From Bacteroidetes bacterium UBA4416 (GTDB lineage Bacteria; Bacteroidota; Bacteroidia; B-17B0; Aurantibacillaceae), in assembly GCA_002390745.1 (NCBI GenBank), contig DGQK01000008.1:1-17197 (forward strand): a stretch of DNA of 17,197 nucleotides, in the 5' to 3' direction. The notes under the pieces are model-generated. The model saw only the letters and a program-made list of their open reading frames with translations. It ran no database searches and had not been told where the DNA came from. A program made the position numbers and the translations under genes. Shown here piece by piece: positions 15,344 to 17,197 of this stretch; position 1 is the stretch's first letter, and the number at the start of each line of letters is the position of its first letter.

Positions 15344-15804
15344 ACGTCGTATGTCTTTAATAGATTCAGTAAAGGCCTGCCTTCTAAAAATAGTTGCCGG
15401 CCGGCATCCAGCATGCCATATTGTTTGATGTAATGCTCCTTTAATTCTGTTTTTGGAACTAAAGAAACGCAGCCTTCCAGGGCGTATAATCTGAGGGCTT
15501 CCCGGCAGGCGTAGGCAATCAGGTTCCCGGCAATGTTCCCGTAGGTTTTCTGTTTTCCCCGGTTCTCTTTGGATACCGCCAGCAAATTGATCGCAAAGCG
15601 TTTTTCCTCTTCATAGTGTATCAGCGACATGATGCCTAAGATATCGCTGCTTTCGGCCAATCTCAGCTTATACACCAGGTAATCTTTCTCTGTTCTCCAA
15701 TCGAACCAATACCTGCTTTTGCTAAGCTTCCGGTAATCCCTTTCTTCAACCAATTCGATGACGATCATCTTGTTGGTGCCGTTTCTCTCATCTGTAATTT
15801 CCAT
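15340..15804 (-). CDS. GNAT-fold protein, candidate toxin of a two-gene module
   Basis: A 154-residue protein with GNAT-like features. INLLAVSKENRGKQKTYG at 72-89 followed by NIAGNLIAYACREALR at 90-105 matches the beta-strand, acyl-CoA pyrophosphate loop (R/QxxGxG/A-like) and helix. SLVPKTELKEHYIKQYGM at 114-131 has tyrosines (Tyr125, Tyr129) where GNATs carry a catalytic acid. It overlaps the HTH gene by 4 bp. GNAT toxins (TacT, AtaT) acetylate charged tRNA, but they usually pair with ribbon-helix-helix antitoxins, so this pairing would be different. The start could be Met1 (15804) or Met13. No homology to a specific toxin is claimed. A metabolic or protein acetyltransferase is equally possible. 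Confidence 0.68.
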   Translation of the reverse strand: MEITDERNGTNKMIVIELVEERDYRKLSKSRYWFDWRTEKDYLVYKLRLAESSDILGIMSLIHYEEEKRFAINLLAVSKENRGKQKTYGNIAGNLIAYACREALRLYALEGCVSLVPKTELKEHYIKQYGMLDAGRQLFLEGRPLLNLLKTYDV

Positions 15805-15826
15805 AAAGATATGTATTAATTTACGG

Positions 15827-15849
15827 ATTTTGTAAATAATTTACAAAAT
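15827..15849. promoter_or_regulatory. Perfect 23 bp dyad, probable operator of the GNAT/HTH pair
   Basis: ATTTTGTAAAT (15827-15837), one central base (15838) and ATTTACAAAAT (15839-15849) form a perfect inverted repeat. It ends 22 bp before the start of the GNAT-like gene, where a repressor would block transcription or initiation. A further half-site-like AATTTAC lies closer to the gene (15819-15825). The tract is AT-rich, but 11 bp of exact symmetry is unlikely by chance. Confidence 0.7.
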
Positions 15850-15955
15850 TTGTCATTTATTAATGAACAGCTTATTTACTGCCTGCAATGATGCTCAGTG
15901 CGTGGGACAAAGGACAGTTCTGACGCGGGATTGCTGGTGCCTGGAAAAAATGATC

Positions 15956-17197
15956 CTACTTTCCGATACAGAACTTTGAAAAAATATTATCCAGCAGGTC
16001 CTCATTTGTAACCTGCCCGGTAATTTCGCCGAGGGCTTCGAGGGCGTAGCGGATGTCGAGGGCCAGGAAATCGCTCTGGATATTGGAGGCAAGGCCTTCG
16101 TTGACTTTGATAAGGGCTGCATGAGCCTTGTTCAGGGAATTAACGTGGCGCGAATTGGTAACGATGGTATCCGTGGTATTGAGTGTGCGCGTGTCGAATA
16201 AATTGACCAGCTTTTTTTTCAGGGCTTCGATGTTCTTTTGCTCTTTGGCAGAGATGAAGAGGAGGGAAGGCACGTCGGCAAATTCCCGTTTCAATTCTTC
16301 GAGGTCTTCAAAGTCGATTTTATTGCCGACAACCACCAGCTGCGAAGTGCCGATGTGCTCTTTGACGAGGTTCATTTCCAGCTCCAGGTCGCCACGGCTA
16401 AGCTCATGCGTATCGAAGAGGTAAATAATGATCGCCGATTTTCTCATCACCTCAAAGGCCTTATTCACGCCGATCTGCTCGATCACATCGCTGGTGGTGC
16501 GAATGCCGGCCGTATCGATGAAGCGGAAGAGCACGCCTTCGATGATGAGCTCGTCCTCGATGGTATCACGCGTGGTGCCGGGGATCTCGCTCACAATGGC
16601 GCGGTCGTCTTCGAGCAGAACATTCAGTAAGGTAGATTTCCCGGCATTGGGCTTGCCCACAATGGCAACGGGAATACCGTTTTTAATGACATTTCCCACC
16701 TCGAAGCTGGAAATCAGTTTCTCGATGATGCTTTGGATGGTATGAATGAGTTTTTTGAGGTCGCTGCGGTCGGCAAACTCCACATCTTCTTCACTGAAGT
16801 CGAGCTCCAGCTCGATGAGGGAGGCAAAGTTCACGAGGTTTTCCCGCAACACATCTATTTTATTGCTGAAGCCACCGCGCATGTGCTGCATGGCCACCTG
16901 GTGCGAGGTGGAAGAGTTGCTGGCAATGAGGTCGGCTACGGCTTCGGCTTGTGAGAGGTCCATTTTGCCATTCAGGAAAGCGCGCAGGGTGAACTCTCCA
17001 GGCTGGGCCGGTCGTGCGCCATGCCTGAATAAGAGCTGCAGGATCTGCTGCTGGATAAACACGGAGCCATGACAGGCAATTTCCACGATCTCTTCGCCGG
17101 TATAGCTGTTGGGAGCTTTAAACAGGGTGATCACCACCTCGTCGATGATGACCTCATTTTCGGCCAGCAGGGCAAAGTGAGCCGTATGGCTGGGGTG
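15956..17197 (-). CDS. mnmE: tRNA modification GTPase MnmE, 5' end cut by the window edge
   Basis: The 3' 413 codons of mnmE (TrmE), open to the right edge of the window. The 20 codons before the first in-window GTG (17137) continue the TrmE N-terminal domain (HTAHFALLAENEVIIDEV), so that GTG is not the start. Visible elements in order, numbered from that GTG: the end of the N-domain (VITLFKAPNSYTGEE; EIACHG), G1 GKPNAGKST at 161-169, G2 TTRDTIED near 188-195, G3 DTAGIR at 208-213, G4 NKID, the helical domain, and the conserved C-terminal FCIGK with the catalytic cysteine. With MnmG it installs the carboxymethylaminomethyl group at U34 of tRNAs. It is upstream of the GNAT/HTH pair on the same strand, with 151 bp between, and is housekeeping. 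Confidence 0.97.
   Translation of the reverse strand, partial: HPSHTAHFALLAENEVIIDEVVITLFKAPNSYTGEEIVEIACHGSVFIQQQILQLLFRHGARPAQPGEFTLRAFLNGKMDLSQAEAVADLIASNSSTSHQVAMQHMRGGFSNKIDVLRENLVNFASLIELELDFSEEDVEFADRSDLKKLIHTIQSIIEKLISSFEVGNVIKNGIPVAIVGKPNAGKSTLLNVLLEDDRAIVSEIPGTTRDTIEDELIIEGVLFRFIDTAGIRTTSDVIEQIGVNKAFEVMRKSAIIIYLFDTHELSRGDLELEMNLVKEHIGTSQLVVVGNKIDFEDLEELKREFADVPSLLFISAKEQKNIEALKKKLVNLFDTRTLNTTDTIVTNSRHVNSLNKAHAALIKVNEGLASNIQSDFLALDIRYALEALGEITGQVTNEDLLDNIFSKFCIGK

Noticed and set aside
17135..17137. GTG as the start of mnmE
   Set aside because: The frame continues upstream to the window edge with sequence fitting the TrmE N-terminal domain; the true start is outside.
1..17197. CRISPR arrays, tRNA or rRNA genes, insertion sequences and phage genes
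   Set aside because: I looked for regular repeats, cloverleaf-like segments, transposase motifs and terminal inverted repeats, and saw none.

Overview
The window looks like chromosome of a Bacteroidota bacterium, probably Cytophagia/Chitinophagia-like. The evidence is a bifunctional alpha-oxoamine synthase/GNAT fusion of a kind I associate with that phylum, a stand-alone LytTR regulator, a SEC14/STAS-like small protein, few recognisable Shine-Dalgarno sites, and AT-rich promoter-like motifs. GC content is roughly half by eye. I see no tRNA, rRNA, CRISPR array, insertion sequence or phage gene. No gene-free stretch exceeds about 210 bases.

Layout. (1) 20-1872, minus: a two-gene operon of iron/2-oxoglutarate (2OG) enzymes. 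The upstream gene is a PhyH-type dioxygenase with a normal HxD iron site. The downstream gene resembles the WelO5 halogenase family and has HxG in place of HxD, the hallmark of Fe/2OG halogenases. (2) 1958-3595, plus: divergent from that operon across 85 bp carrying a 7+7 bp inverted repeat, an asparagine-synthetase-like ATP pyrophosphatase that lacks the glutaminase cysteine. (3) 3625-4044, minus: a SEC14/STAS-like small protein. (4) 4093-6546, plus: a PLP alpha-oxoamine synthase fused to a FemAB/GNAT-type acyltransferase. (5) 6558-7229, minus: an orphan NarL-type response regulator. (6) 7438-8391, minus, and 8516-9388, plus: a GT2 glycosyltransferase and a divergent GT-A-like protein. (7) 9401-12151, minus: a very tight operon in transcription order ACP, KAS III, GtrB-like membrane glycosyltransferase, GNAT, ending in a good intrinsic terminator. 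(8) 12338-14311, plus: a TMTC-like multi-membrane GT-C protein with C-terminal TPRs. (9) 14343-14738, minus: a LytTR regulator. (10) 14804-15804, minus: a GNAT-like protein and an HTH protein overlapping by ATGA, with a perfect 11+1+11 bp dyad just upstream, organised like a toxin-antitoxin or autoregulated pair. (11) 15956 to the right edge, minus: the 3' part of mnmE, a housekeeping gene.

How the parts may fit together. The 1-12.2 kb region has the enzyme mix of a small specialised lipid, glycan or natural-product locus: carbon skeleton (ACP, KAS III, oxoamine synthase), amide or acyl attachment (AsnB-like, GNATs), oxidation or halogenation (two Fe/2OG enzymes) and glycosylation (several transferases). 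That all of this acts on one product is my inference; the genes lie in several transcription units. The best candidate for something new is the HxG enzyme with its PhyH partner and the divergent AsnB-like gene.
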